From the NCBI RefSeq assembly GCF_011947285.1, contig NZ_JAAOZT010000006.1, positions 496,001 to 560,000 of the forward strand: a stretch of 64,000 bases of DNA. Direction: 5' to 3'. Shown here piece by piece: positions 36,201-43,971 of this stretch (the first letter of the stretch is position 1; each line of letters starts with the position of its first letter). The position numbers were made by a program, and so were the translations under genes. The notes under the pieces are model-generated. The model did not search any database. It was not told the DNA's origin and saw only the letters and a program-made list of their open reading frames with translations. This DNA is from Glaciimonas immobilis. Its GTDB lineage: Bacteria > Pseudomonadota > Gammaproteobacteria > Burkholderiales > Burkholderiaceae_D.

Positions 36201-38512
36201 GATTAACAGCGGTGATCAGTCCGGCCGCCTTGACTGCCACATCGAACGCAACCAAAGTCTATGACAGCACCACGATTGCTGACCTCAGCGGCACGCACAC
36301 CGTGTTGAGCGGTTTCGTCGTGGGTCAGGGCGCCAGTGTCACCACTGGTGTCACCGGCACTTTCTCGCAAGCCAATGTCGGCAGCTCCCTGAACATAAGC
36401 AGCGGCGCGTTAAGTGCCAGCAATCTGGTTGCCAATGCCGGTACCTTGCTTACTAATTACACTTTGCCTGCTAGCGATAATGGCAGCGGCAGCATCACGC
36501 CCAAAGTGCTCGACCTTAGCGGCACCCGTGTCTATGATGGCCTGGCGGATGCCAGTGCCAGCGTTTTCACCGCAAATGGCTTGCTAGCCGGTGTTAATAA
36601 AGAAAACTTATCGCTGTCTGGTAGCGGCACTCTGGTCAGCAAGTCGGTAGGGCAGCGCAATATCCATACTTTGGACACACTCACCATCGTGAGCGGAACC
36701 GGTACGGCCAGCAATTACACGCTGGTGGGCGGCACCGACAGCGTCATCATTACGCCACTGGCTGTTACGGTCAGTGCCGTGGGCCAAAACAAGGTCTATG
36801 ACGCGACTACCGCCACTAACGTGATATTGGGCAGTACCGGTGTGTTCGCAGCGGATATCGTGCACTTCAATGATGCAAGTGCCACCTTCGCTACCAAGGA
36901 TGTCGGTCAGCAAAAAGCCGTTTCGGTCACGGGCATCACTGCCGGTGGTACTGACGCAGGTAACTATACTTTTAACCCGACAGCCACGACCGCTGCCAAC
37001 ATCACGCCATTGACGATCGTTGTTAACGCCACGGGAATCGATAAAGTCTATAACGCCAATGCCACCGCCGGCGTTTCCCTGGCCAGTGCTGGCATATATA
37101 GTGGTGACCAGGTGGCGTTTGCTGGCACGGCGGCCACGTTTACGGACAAAAACGTTGGGCAAGTTAAAACGGTTAACGTCAGCGGTATCAGCGCCAGCGG
37201 CAACGATGCCAGCAACTACGTAATCAGTAATAGCACTGCAGTGACGACTGCGAACATTACGCCTTACGCCATCACCGTCAATGCCCTGGGTCACGACAAA
37301 GTCTATAACGCCAACGCCATTGATACGGTGTCCCTGAGTAGTACTGGCGTCCTCGGTACGGACGTGGTGAACTTTGCTGCTAATGCCGCCAGCTTCATCG
37401 ACAAGAATGTCGCACAGCATAAGAATGTCAGCGTCACAGGGATCACCATAGGTGGCACCGACGCCAGTAACTACAGCATCAATAATGCGACCACCACGAC
37501 GGCGAATATCACGCCATTGCGCATCACGGTCAACGCGCTCGGGACCAATAAAATCTACGACGCCAACACCACGGATGTGGTGACGTTGGGTAGCACTGGC
37601 GTGCTCGACCACGACGTGCTGACGTTTTCTAACCTGGGTGCCAACTTCATCGATAAAAACGTGGGGCAAAGCAAGCTCGTGAACGTGACCGGCATTTCCG
37701 CTAGCGGAAGCGATGTAAATAATTACGTCATCAATACCGCGACCACGACCCGCGCCGCTATCACGCCTCTGGCGATAACGGTGAGCGCTACCGGGACCGA
37801 TAAAGTCTACGACGGCACCATGAACGCTGCCGTGACATTATCCAGTAACGGTGTGATAGGAACGGATAACGTGACTTTTGCGGCGCTTGCCGCCAATTTC
37901 AACAACAAGAATGTAGGGCAGCAAAAAACCGTCAACCTCAGCGGTATCGCTGACAGCGGGATCGATGCGGGCAATTATCTGGTCAACAGCACTGCCACGG
38001 CTACTGCCAGCATCACCCCTGCTATTGTCAATCTCAGCGGCACCCGCTTTATTGATGGGACCAGCACCGCCAAAGCCAGTATCTTCGGTGCCAGCGGGAT
38101 AGTATCCGGCGTAAAGGGCGAAACCCTGACCCTGACCGGCAGCGGCACTCTCGCTGGTAAAGAACTTGGCACGCAGCCGCTAGTGGGATTCGGCAATCTG
38201 GCACTCGCCGATGGCGCAGGCCTGGCCAGTAATTACACTTTAATCGGCGGCATCGACAGCGCTACCATTATTCCTGCGCCAAGACCAATGATGCTGGTGG
38301 CATTCATTGAGTCATTCATTAACACCGATAATGCCATCCCGACGCCCTACGGCGTGGGCGTGGCAAGTGCGGTAGCAAACTTTACCGGCAATCATAAAAA
38401 GAATCGTTATAACCCAATAGAAGCGAACGGCACTCTTGCCGATTTCAAATCCGGCCTTGACCTTCAGGTGCTGGAGTCCGGGGTCCGTTTGCCCAATGGT
38501 GTCGAACCATGA
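30218..38512 (+). CDS. Giant two-partner secretion adhesin (TpsA) with YDG/MBG repeats
   Basis: This 2764-residue exoprotein begins with an ESPR-type extended signal (MNNIYRLVWNRAINQWIVAG) and a signal peptide ending near ASIAQA (about residue 63). The TPS/filamentous-haemagglutinin domain (about residues 65-300) has LNWQSFNVAAGESVNFVQPG and QVWLINPNGILFGQS. From about residue 540 to the end run some 23 repeats of 70-90 residues, each starting like PTKVYDGTTTATLSASNYLL and ending in an ITPA-type strand. The last five (about residues 2180-2590) are the most alike. No PEP-CTERM or LPXTG anchor is present. It is likely secreted through TpsB at 38614 and forms a long surface fibre. The gene is linked to the eps cluster by the 36-bp motif. 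Confidence 0.9.
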   Translation: MNNIYRLVWNRAINQWIVAGEFARSTQRGASRTGRTGRACRRTHSLGTVVLSLSLSLASIAQAAPFGAQITSGSGVVSHTATTTTIQQSSQNLALNWQSFNVAAGESVNFVQPGTTSIAVNRIKSSSASEIFGHLNANGQVWLINPNGILFGQSAQVNVGGLVASTLEVADSAVGANAVSFSGAGIGAIVNKGTLTATGGGYVALLGNTVSNQGVITAALGTVALAGGNAATLTFSANQLLHLQVDQSTLNNLVENNQLIQADGGQVSMTAGAKNSVLASAVNNTGIIYARSVNDHNGVITLLGGMQAGQVNVGGTLDASAPNGGHGGAIETSAGQIKIADNAIITASARQGKSGTWLIDPTNLTIDTSAAAAIASALTLGTNVTEQTGTNGASGTGTQAPGAGDINVNAAINWSNPTTTLTLSAHYAINVNAAVHGSGTVVMDAIGGNLTIASGASISGNAGVRLATGANFINQAGAAAVTAPGSRWLVYSTSAGLDTTGGLTSDFLQYAAPYQTTPVLAAGNAFLYSATPSLRVSALAGGVSKTYDGNASASLTASNVSVTGLINGDSLVSMAGTYGSSDAGVNMAVTSSTGAAEVLAKNASGIAVYGYGVSGPGVSALIGTITPAVLGASIIGTPAKVYDGTTTATLSASNYLLSGFVTGQTATVNQPSSIAYGGSDAGTQTLTASFSSPNFSAGSGTNLLNYILPASATGAGVIWKAPLEVTGVLSSDKIYNGSSANLLNIANAGLYGIIPADVNKVSLVSSGASGQFSSPDAGNKLAVSVSGFTLSGASAGNYQIVEPSNLVASITPKSLMVTGVTTTNKVYDATRLDTLVTNAAVLSGIVLNDAVVLSSSNATGTFASPNVGNALAINASGFAIAGSAASNYQIVQPLGLVADITPAALAIALTGNPTKVYNGSLTATPGSANFSVSGFMPGEAATVLQTSSATYSTANAGTQGVHVTLSSPDFAAAGNTLLSNYTFPTTVNGSGIITPAPLVVGIINNPVKVYDGTTTSTLSSASYGLSGFVVGQSATVNHANASYASADVGIQAMSTRLVSADYTAAPGTLLSNYLLPGSVAGFGTITPLPILMSVHADIVNNPSKFYDGTSLATLSASNYSLTGFVSGQGATVTQSTGHYVTVNAGTQPVSAALTNADFTANSGTNLNNYTLPTTAYGTGTITPVALSVAIVNSPTKTYNGVTTGTLSASNYLISGFIGNESAQINQSALINYSGTNVGNQTITATLMSSDYTPNGALLTNYVLPATAFGAARIAPASIFVTGVLATDKVYNTTTANALNTARALLNGVVASDVANIVLVDGSAIGIFSNANVGSNLAVRPAGFSISGSALGNYVLQPITGLTANITAAPLHVTGVSANNKPYDNTSAATLNDASAILSGVLSGTAGPDNVTLTTTGVSGAFGSVNVGQQLTVSASGFSLSGAQAGNYVLSQPTGLAADITPAPIIATIIGNPTKAYSGSSSVTLTAANYTLSGFVAGQNATLPQSATASYVAPDAGTNVGITSTLVLPDFLAKPGTQLSNYALPSTGTGTGTITPALLTAIIIGNPTKTYDSTTSAALTSANYQLSGFVGSQGGTVSQSVGSYAAPGAGGEPVSASLATNNFVSAAGTNLNNYILPISASGNGTITPASLTVLNVHTTDRVYNGSTTDALTGATLSGTLYGSDVTQLANFTTGTLGSSGNAGKDSVTTAMTLTGPGSSNYQLIQPTGLTALISPATLSATSVASRAYDGTNVADLSAANTTFSGFISGQGASVNSGVTGTYSQANVGNNLVISAGPLTTGNLIANIGTLLTNYTLPTSDNGIGNITPAILRYVATPATYQYGLSIPGVQAGTVTGFVHNESVNSATTGILAFSTTANSTTNVGSYAITGSGLSANNGNYSLIQAPSNDTALTITPAPLTVINVVTSPRVYNGTTVDTLTGATLSGTLYNRDTPTLGNAGTGILGNYGNVGTDTVTTAMTVTGTSGGNYAITQPAGLTAVISPAALTATSNATKVYDSTTIADLSGTHTVLSGFVVGQGASVTTGVTGTFSQANVGSSLNISSGALSASNLVANAGTLLTNYTLPASDNGSGSITPKVLDLSGTRVYDGLADASASVFTANGLLAGVNKENLSLSGSGTLVSKSVGQRNIHTLDTLTIVSGTGTASNYTLVGGTDSVIITPLAVTVSAVGQNKVYDATTATNVILGSTGVFAADIVHFNDASATFATKDVGQQKAVSVTGITAGGTDAGNYTFNPTATTAANITPLTIVVNATGIDKVYNANATAGVSLASAGIYSGDQVAFAGTAATFTDKNVGQVKTVNVSGISASGNDASNYVISNSTAVTTANITPYAITVNALGHDKVYNANAIDTVSLSSTGVLGTDVVNFAANAASFIDKNVAQHKNVSVTGITIGGTDASNYSINNATTTTANITPLRITVNALGTNKIYDANTTDVVTLGSTGVLDHDVLTFSNLGANFIDKNVGQSKLVNVTGISASGSDVNNYVINTATTTRAAITPLAITVSATGTDKVYDGTMNAAVTLSSNGVIGTDNVTFAALAANFNNKNVGQQKTVNLSGIADSGIDAGNYLVNSTATATASITPAIVNLSGTRFIDGTSTAKASIFGASGIVSGVKGETLTLTGSGTLAGKELGTQPLVGFGNLALADGAGLASNYTLIGGIDSATIIPAPRPMMLVAFIESFINTDNAIPTPYGVGVASAVANFTGNHKKNRYNPIEANGTLADFKSGLDLQVLESGVRLPNGVEP

Positions 38513-38613
38513 TCCTCCGGTATTGTCGAGTGCTATCCATGCGCGATCAACGGTTTCCACCATCCTCTGCTAGCCATTTCATGACTCTGTTACTTTGTAA
38601 AGGTACGCGTTCT

Positions 38614-40299
38614 ATGCGCGTTGCCACCCCTGATAGTTCGAGTTGGCGTCTTAGTTTGGCGCTTGCCCTGACGTTGGTATATCCATTTGGCGCGGTCTAT
38701 GCAGCGGCGCCGATAGGGGGCGGCCAGATATTGCAGGAAGTGCGGCCCCCGGCGGCACCGCTGCCTGCCTTGCGCAGAGAGTTGAGCGTGGAGCAACCCG
38801 TGCTCAATCCGGTGCCCGATACGCCGGCCTTTCTGGTCAGTCATATCGAGATCACCGGTAATACCGCCTTGCCTGCGGCTACCTTACATGCGCTGGTGGC
38901 GTCGGGTGAAGGAAAATTGCTAACGCTGGCCGAACTAAATGCGCTGGCCGCCCGCATCACGGAATACTACCGCGCCCAAGGTTACCTGTTGGCGCAAGCC
39001 TATATTCCAGCCCAGACGCTTAACAGCGGGACTGTGCAGATCGCCGTACTGGAGGCCCGCTATGGAGTGGTCACATTACAAAATACAAGCAGCGTCTCTG
39101 AACGTCCTTTGAAGGCGACTTTGAGTCCGCTGCAAGCCGGTGCTCCGGTGGTTCAGCAGACGCTAGATCGCAGCCTGTTACTACTCGCAGATATACCCGG
39201 GGTCCGCGTCAATTCTATCTTGCGCCCGGGCGCCACAGTGGGCAGTTCCGATTTGCTGGTGGATGTCAGTCCGGGGTCACCGTATAGCAGCAACGTTGGC
39301 CTTGATAATGCCGGCAGCCGGTATACCGGTCGCGTACGCTTAAGCGCCGGTCTGAACCTTAACAGTCCCTTCCGCCAAGGAGATGCGCTCACGCTCAACG
39401 GTCTTAGCTCGGGACCTGGGTTGAACTATGGCCGCCTGGGATACCAGTTTTTGGTAGACGGTCAGGGAACGCGGGTAAGCGGGGCGGTTTCTACCTTGAA
39501 TTATCGTTTGTCAAATGGCTTATCAGCTCTGGGGGCGCATGGCACTGCAGAAGTGGAAACGCTGCAGATTTCCCACCCTTTCATTCGTAGCATCAGCGGT
39601 AGCCTTTACGGCCAGCTGGAGCTCGACCACAAACAGTTGCGCGACCACGTCGACGTGATCGATACCCACACTGATCGCCACACCAACGCGGTGATTGCGA
39701 CCGTGGCGGGCGATCGCCGCGATGACAGTGGCGTGAGCAACTTCAACCTGAGTGCCACAATTGGTAATCTCGCGTTCGACAATGCGCTAGCCCAGATCGG
39801 CGACGCTGCCGGAGCGCGCACGCAGGGTGGTTATGCCCGGCTGACTTTTTCCTTGGCGCGACTGCAGCAACTGTCGTCTTCCAACACTTTATATGTAGCT
39901 GTCACTGGACAGCTGGCCAGCACCAATCTGGACTCTTCCGAGCAATTCATCTTGGGCGGACCTAACAGCGTACGCGCCTATGACGTAAGTGCACTGGCGG
40001 GAGCGCAGGGGATTTTTACGACGTTGGAACTGCGCCATAATCTAAGCCTGCGGATTGCCGGAACCTGGCAGGTTATTGCATTTATCGATAGTGGCCGGGT
40101 ACTGGTGGACAAGGCAGTGTTTGGCAGCGGCACCAACGCCGGCACTATCTCTGGTACCGGCGTGGGTTTGAACTGGTTCCAGGCCGAAGGCTGGAATATC
40201 ACATCGGGTGTCGCAGTCGCTATAGGCGCGACCCCAAAGCTGGTGGGGACGAACAACTCGGCCCGCTTATGGATGCAGATACAGAAGGGATTTGAGTAG
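38614..40299 (+). CDS. TpsB outer-membrane transporter (ShlB/FhaC/HecB family)
   Basis: TpsB proteins export their TpsA partner across the outer membrane. From the Met at 38614 the protein has 561 residues: a signal peptide (LSLALALTLVYPFGAVYAA), a Pro-rich linker, POTRA domains starting with FLVSHIEITGNTALPAATLH, and a C-terminal 16-stranded barrel with EQFILGGPNSVRAYDVSALA (the conserved loop-6-type region). It ends in WMQIQKGFE. The frame is open back to 38509, overlapping the tpsA stop, but the Met at 38614 puts the signal peptide at the N terminus. Overlap or close spacing with tpsA implies cotranscription. Confidence 0.9.
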   Translation: MRVATPDSSSWRLSLALALTLVYPFGAVYAAAPIGGGQILQEVRPPAAPLPALRRELSVEQPVLNPVPDTPAFLVSHIEITGNTALPAATLHALVASGEGKLLTLAELNALAARITEYYRAQGYLLAQAYIPAQTLNSGTVQIAVLEARYGVVTLQNTSSVSERPLKATLSPLQAGAPVVQQTLDRSLLLLADIPGVRVNSILRPGATVGSSDLLVDVSPGSPYSSNVGLDNAGSRYTGRVRLSAGLNLNSPFRQGDALTLNGLSSGPGLNYGRLGYQFLVDGQGTRVSGAVSTLNYRLSNGLSALGAHGTAEVETLQISHPFIRSISGSLYGQLELDHKQLRDHVDVIDTHTDRHTNAVIATVAGDRRDDSGVSNFNLSATIGNLAFDNALAQIGDAAGARTQGGYARLTFSLARLQQLSSSNTLYVAVTGQLASTNLDSSEQFILGGPNSVRAYDVSALAGAQGIFTTLELRHNLSLRIAGTWQVIAFIDSGRVLVDKAVFGSGTNAGTISGTGVGLNWFQAEGWNITSGVAVAIGATPKLVGTNNSARLWMQIQKGFE

Positions 40300-40373
40300 A
40301 GTCCGCCCAGCGGTGCGAAAACATTGGCGGCCTCTCACCATACTGAAAATCGCACTGTCCTTCGATTAGCAAA

Positions 40374-40426
40374 TGTCAGGAAATGTAGGTTTTTGTAGAA
40401 ATGCTGACATTTTTCATGCATATACT
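40374..40426 (+). promoter_or_regulatory. 36-bp motif copy 2 with TATACT box, upstream of PEP-CTERM gene
   Basis: TGTCAG (40374-40379) and CTGACA (40404-40409) enclose GTAGG at 40385 and GTAGA at 40395, again 10 bp apart. TATACT (40421-40426) follows after 11 bases. The PEP-CTERM gene starts at 40606, so the leader would be about 170 bases. An inverted repeat AATGAAA/TTTCATT at 40432-40460 lies at the start of that leader. The remaining spacer from 40300 shows no gene. Confidence 0.75.
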
Positions 40427-40605
40427 CAAGAAATGAAAAAGGGTATGCGTTTATTTCATTCATATGCGCTTAGCTTGAATGGGGTGATCGATTGTTGATA
40501 TTGACTACCCGAATTTGACCATAAAGCCCGATAAAAAAAGTGCAGCGTTAATGGCATGGCCAGCGATTCTGCAGTATTGATGCTTCAATAAAATTTGGAA
40601 AAAAT

Positions 40606-41334
40606 ATGAAACCGACCTTAAAAAAGTTCTTGCTGCTTTTACTGGCAATTCCGTTGAGCACGGCCACATCGATGGCATTTGCGGATGATAGCGGAGGCTC
40701 GTCATTTGCAAACTTTGCTGACATCGCCTCAAATAGCCACTTTGCTTTTACTAAAACCAGCACTGGTGGCACGTTTGGAACGCTCAACGATGCCGTCAAT
40801 TTTCAATATTTGATCACAGGCCTTTCTACAGCACTGACCGGAAATCAGGCGGCGCATTTGACCATGACGTCGTCGACAACGGACACGAGTACCAATGGCG
40901 TTTTGGCGATCACCGGCGACACAGTGCTGCACTTCACGCGTGATGTCAGTTTAAATGGTAAAAACAACCTGCTGACCGTAACGATTAAAACGGATCCGAA
41001 CAGTGGTGCAGGTTCGCCTGAAATTGCAGCTCGTGGTCGCATCCTGAACTTTGATCCGGCAACGCCTGACCAAATTATTACCTATACCTCAGATTTTTTG
41101 ACCTTTAAACCAAATCAAGAGAGTGATATCTCATTGGCCATTAGTGGTTTTCGAAAAAACCAAACTTTTGCGACCAGTTTCACGTTAGGAACTGCCGTAG
41201 GAACTTTTAACCAGGATTTGCCTATTGCTACGCCACCCGTTCCCGAGCCAGCCAGCTACGCGATGATGTTTCTGGGTCTCGGGTTTATCAGCTTCAAGGC
41301 ACGTCGAAAATCATCGAAAAAAACAAACGCATAA
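40606..41334 (+). CDS. PEP-CTERM sorting domain protein
   Basis: This 242-residue exported protein has a signal peptide (LLLLLAIPLSTATSMAFA, cleavage about residue 26) and a beta-rich, Thr/Asn-rich body without a recognised domain. Its PEP-CTERM signal is canonical: VPEPASYAMMFLGLGFISF followed by KARRKSSKK (about residues 211-240). It should be a substrate of the exosortase XrtB encoded at 47428. GGAAAA precedes the ATG. The 36-bp motif lies 196 bases upstream, tying its expression to the tpsAB and epsF operons. Confidence 0.9.
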   Translation: MKPTLKKFLLLLLAIPLSTATSMAFADDSGGSSFANFADIASNSHFAFTKTSTGGTFGTLNDAVNFQYLITGLSTALTGNQAAHLTMTSSTTDTSTNGVLAITGDTVLHFTRDVSLNGKNNLLTVTIKTDPNSGAGSPEIAARGRILNFDPATPDQIITYTSDFLTFKPNQESDISLAISGFRKNQTFATSFTLGTAVGTFNQDLPIATPPVPEPASYAMMFLGLGFISFKARRKSSKKTNA

Positions 41335-41346
41335 TTTTCGTTGTGA

Positions 41347-41366
41347 GGTTGACGCTAGCGCCAACC
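41347..41366. repeat. 20-bp near-palindrome after the PEP-CTERM gene
   Basis: GGTTG (41347-41351) and CAACC (41362-41366) enclose CGCTAGCG with one mismatched pair. It lies 12 bases after the stop and has no T run. It could be a 3' stem-loop. Confidence 0.4.
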
Positions 41367-41508
41367 GACATAACAGTTGGTGAGCGCGAGTAAACCGGGG
41401 GTGTCGCAGATTTTTACCAATTTGCGCTACCTCATCAGTCGTTTCTGACTAGTCAGTAAAAACACGCACAGACGCATAGATCGGTTTTCAGTCTTGCAGT
41501 TGGACTCA

Positions 41509-42783
41509 ATGCACACATTTATTATGTATCCGCTTCAAAATACTCCTCGTTCCTTTGCGCTGTCACTTTGCGCCATCATTTTAAGCTCTCTTTTTGCTAC
41601 TCCCGCATCTGCTGCAATGGGCGACGGCAGTCTCCCTAACGTTGTTACACCTTACGCAGATTACGGCCTGTTTTACGAGGATAACCTGTTACGCTTTCAT
41701 AATGATTCCGCTGCCAATTCGGCTAAAGGAAGCGATCAGATGGCAGACACCGTCAGACGCGCAGCCGGTGGCTTACGCTTAGATAAGCAAATTAGTCTGC
41801 AACATTTCACCGCTGACCTCAGTCTGAATCGCACCAGTTACAATCACTTCAAGCAGTTTGATAATACCGGCGTGGATGCGCTGGCGAACTGGAACTGGCA
41901 CGTAGGTAACGATATAGAGGGCAATCTATCGACCAGTTATTCGGAATCGTTGACCCCGTTTGACGCATTTCGTACCAGTCAAACTGATCTGCTGCGTCAA
42001 AAAAATGTACGTCGCCAGTGGACCAACTCGGTGGATGCCGCCTGGCGCTTCGGTGCAGACTGGCGTGCCCGTGGCGCTCTTACTCGCTACCTGTTGACCT
42101 ACGATCTGGCGGCATTGCGCGGCGGCGATCAGGCCCAGGATACCGCCGAGCTAGGGTTGGATTACCTGGCTGCCAGCAGCAGTACCGTTGGTGTGCAATT
42201 ACGCCATATTCATGGCGGTTGTCCCGATAGTTACTGTACTGGCGCAGTGCTAGGTATCAATTATGTTCAGAACGAAGTCAAAGGTAAAATCGATTGGCAG
42301 GCCACTGGAAAAACGCGGTTACAGTTTCTCGGCGGCTGGGTACAGCGGACTTATGACACGTTTACCGCGCAAAATTTTAATGGTGTGAATGCCCGCCTGG
42401 TCGAAAATTTAGCACTTACCGGAAAGGTCGGCTTAAGCCTGAGTGTATGGCGTGAAATCGGTGCGGTCTACGATCTGACGGCCAACTATGCACTGGTCCG
42501 TGGCGTGAATCTGACCGCTGGATGGGCGGTGGCGTCGAAGGTCCGGCTAGATGCTTCTTATAACGTCGAGCAGCGCGCCTATAACGGTGTGGCCATTCTA
42601 CGCGGCCTGACGCCGTCCACGCGCAATGACAGCGACCGCAAAGCCATGCTGGCGCTGACTTACCTGCCTTATTCGCATCTGCAATTAGGTGCTGCAATAT
42701 CCCATGAAACCCTTAATTCTTCCATCCCCCAATTGGGCTTTCGTGCCAATGGCGCGCATGTTAACGCTCACTATGAGTTTTAA
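41509..42783 (+). CDS. epsL: EpsL-type outer-membrane beta-barrel of the XrtB polysaccharide system
   Basis: EpsL proteins are outer-membrane proteins found with exosortase B polysaccharide loci and are thought to help export the polymer. The protein has a signal peptide ending LFATPASA and then alternating amphipathic strands (for example FTADLSLNRTSYNHF and QNEVKGKIDWQATGKTRLQF), ending in AHVNAHYEF with a terminal Phe typical of outer-membrane proteins. The frame opens with TTG at 41494; ATG at 41509 or 41524 is more likely, and neither has a strong ribosome site. epsD follows 50 bases later. Confidence 0.8.
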   Translation: MHTFIMYPLQNTPRSFALSLCAIILSSLFATPASAAMGDGSLPNVVTPYADYGLFYEDNLLRFHNDSAANSAKGSDQMADTVRRAAGGLRLDKQISLQHFTADLSLNRTSYNHFKQFDNTGVDALANWNWHVGNDIEGNLSTSYSESLTPFDAFRTSQTDLLRQKNVRRQWTNSVDAAWRFGADWRARGALTRYLLTYDLAALRGGDQAQDTAELGLDYLAASSSTVGVQLRHIHGGCPDSYCTGAVLGINYVQNEVKGKIDWQATGKTRLQFLGGWVQRTYDTFTAQNFNGVNARLVENLALTGKVGLSLSVWREIGAVYDLTANYALVRGVNLTAGWAVASKVRLDASYNVEQRAYNGVAILRGLTPSTRNDSDRKAMLALTYLPYSHLQLGAAISHETLNSSIPQLGFRANGAHVNAHYEF

Positions 42784-42833
42784 ATTTGCCATGGTCAGTC
42801 CCGATTTAATTACCTCGTTGAAGGAGTGAAGTT

Positions 42834-43802
42834 TTGACGAATTCCCTTAGTGCACTGTTCCGCTTATCTAATGCCGTTCTGCCTGCAAGACGTATGGTGG
42901 GTAGTGCGTTGCTGGTATTTTTGGCAGCCACTTTGTCCGCATGCGGCGATACAGAAAAAGCCCCCGGCCAGTCGTTGGCGCGCGTCAATGGTGAAGATAT
43001 TACGATATTGCAACTCAACGACGAATTGCAACGCACAGGTGATCAGCAGACCTTCACCAAAAAGCAGGTGCTCGAAGGATTGATCGATCGCCAGTTACTG
43101 GTGACCGCAGCGCAGTCAGAAAAGCTGGAGCGCGATCCTCTGGTAATGCAAGCCATCGAGCGCGATAAAGCCCAGATACTGGCGCAAGCGTATTTGCAAA
43201 GAAAAATCGCAAATAATGGCAGGCCATCGGCTTTGGATATCGATAGCTTTTACCAGAAAAATCCTGATTTATTCTCGCTGCGCAAACAATTTGAATTAAA
43301 AGAATTGGTCATTGATACCAAAAATCTGAGTCCTGAACTAACCGCGTTGATGGGTACGGCAAAGTCCCTGAATGAGGTGGCAAGCTGGCTGGACAGTAAG
43401 AAAATTGCCTTTGCACCTACCCATGTCACGCGCACCAGCGTAGACCTGCCCAACGATGTGGTCAAAGCCATGAAGTCGATGAGCAAAGGACAGTTGTTTA
43501 CGCTAAAGGAAGGTCAGCGCAGCATTTTGATTGCGATTGAAGATATCAAAGACACGCCAGTCACCGGACCAGCTGCTTCAGCGCAGATTGAGCGTTTTTT
43601 GATCAACCAAAAAAACAAGGAAGCTGAAATCGCAGAAATTGCGCGTTTGCACATGGGCGCCAAAATCGCCTATCTCAACGATGGCCTCATCAACAAAGAT
43701 GTAACAGCCCCTGCTGCTGCTGCTGCTGCTGCTGCTGCCGCGCCAGTTCCGAAGGCGGACGCAGCAGGTAATATCGCACGCGGTGTAGCGGGACTGAAGT
43801 GA
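42834..43802 (+). CDS. epsD: EpsD-family peptidyl-prolyl isomerase lipoprotein
   Basis: EpsD is a periplasmic SurA/PpiC-like chaperone found in EpsH-type polysaccharide loci. The protein of about 322 residues has a lipobox (ATLSAC, Cys about residue 36), a helical SurA-like N domain (VLEGLIDRQLLVTAAQ) and a parvulin-like region (LFSLRKQFELKELVID). The C terminus ends in an Ala run coded by a GCT repeat. TTG is the start: AAGGAGTG at 42821-42828 lies five bases before it and no ATG is nearby. epsL lies 50 bases upstream and epsE about 170 bases downstream. Confidence 0.85.
   Translation: MTNSLSALFRLSNAVLPARRMVGSALLVFLAATLSACGDTEKAPGQSLARVNGEDITILQLNDELQRTGDQQTFTKKQVLEGLIDRQLLVTAAQSEKLERDPLVMQAIERDKAQILAQAYLQRKIANNGRPSALDIDSFYQKNPDLFSLRKQFELKELVIDTKNLSPELTALMGTAKSLNEVASWLDSKKIAFAPTHVTRTSVDLPNDVVKAMKSMSKGQLFTLKEGQRSILIAIEDIKDTPVTGPAASAQIERFLINQKNKEAEIAEIARLHMGAKIAYLNDGLINKDVTAPAAAAAAAAAAPVPKADAAGNIARGVAGLK
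43711..43737 (+). repeat. (CTG)9 trinucleotide microsatellite within epsD
   Basis: Nine perfect CTG units, read in frame as GCT, encode an Ala tract near the EpsD C terminus. Slippage would change tract length without a frameshift. Confidence 0.85.
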
Positions 43803-43842
43803 TTGCTTACGTAAATATGCGCACTATCTAAAGAAAAAAAAT

Positions 43843-43907
43843 GCGGAAAACAAATGCGGAATGCAAATTTGGAATGCAAATTCGGAATGCAAATTCAGAA
43901 AGCAAAT
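43843..43907 (+). repeat. Five 13-bp tandem repeats upstream of epsE
   Basis: Five consecutive 13-base units (43843, 43856, 43869, 43882, 43895) share the core GGAATGCAAAT with one to four changes each. They fill the spacer between epsD and epsE, ending 64 bases before the epsE ATG. They could be iterated protein-binding sites or a slippage-prone leader. The frame through them is open (43861 on), but I see no reason to call it coding. Confidence 0.75.
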
Positions 43908-43971
43908 GCGCTTTTTTTGCGCAACAAGATATGCAGTTAACTTATTTAAAGCTGAAATGGAATGGGTCAAC

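Noticed and set aside
36608-37669. 353-codon open frame on the minus strand opposite the tpsA repeats
   Set aside because: Its repeats simply mirror the YDG repeats of tpsA, and codon bias of the repeat keeps the frame open.
31843-38280. Regular DNA repeats that could suggest a CRISPR array
   Set aside because: The periodicity is about 220-250 bp, diverged, and in frame with a protein repeat; no short identical repeats with spacers and no cas genes exist.
38509-38613. Start of TpsB at 38509, overlapping the tpsA stop
   Set aside because: It would place about 35 non-hydrophobic residues before the signal peptide; the Met at 38614 fits an exported protein better.
41445-41456. Palindrome CTGACTAGTCAG before epsL
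   Set aside because: It contains half-sites like the motif arms but lacks the 36-bp spacing and the GTAGG centre, so it is not counted as a fourth copy.
43861-43971. N-terminal extension of EpsE through the 13-bp repeats
   Set aside because: The signal peptide begins at the Met at 43972, and the extension is only translated tandem repeat and spacer.
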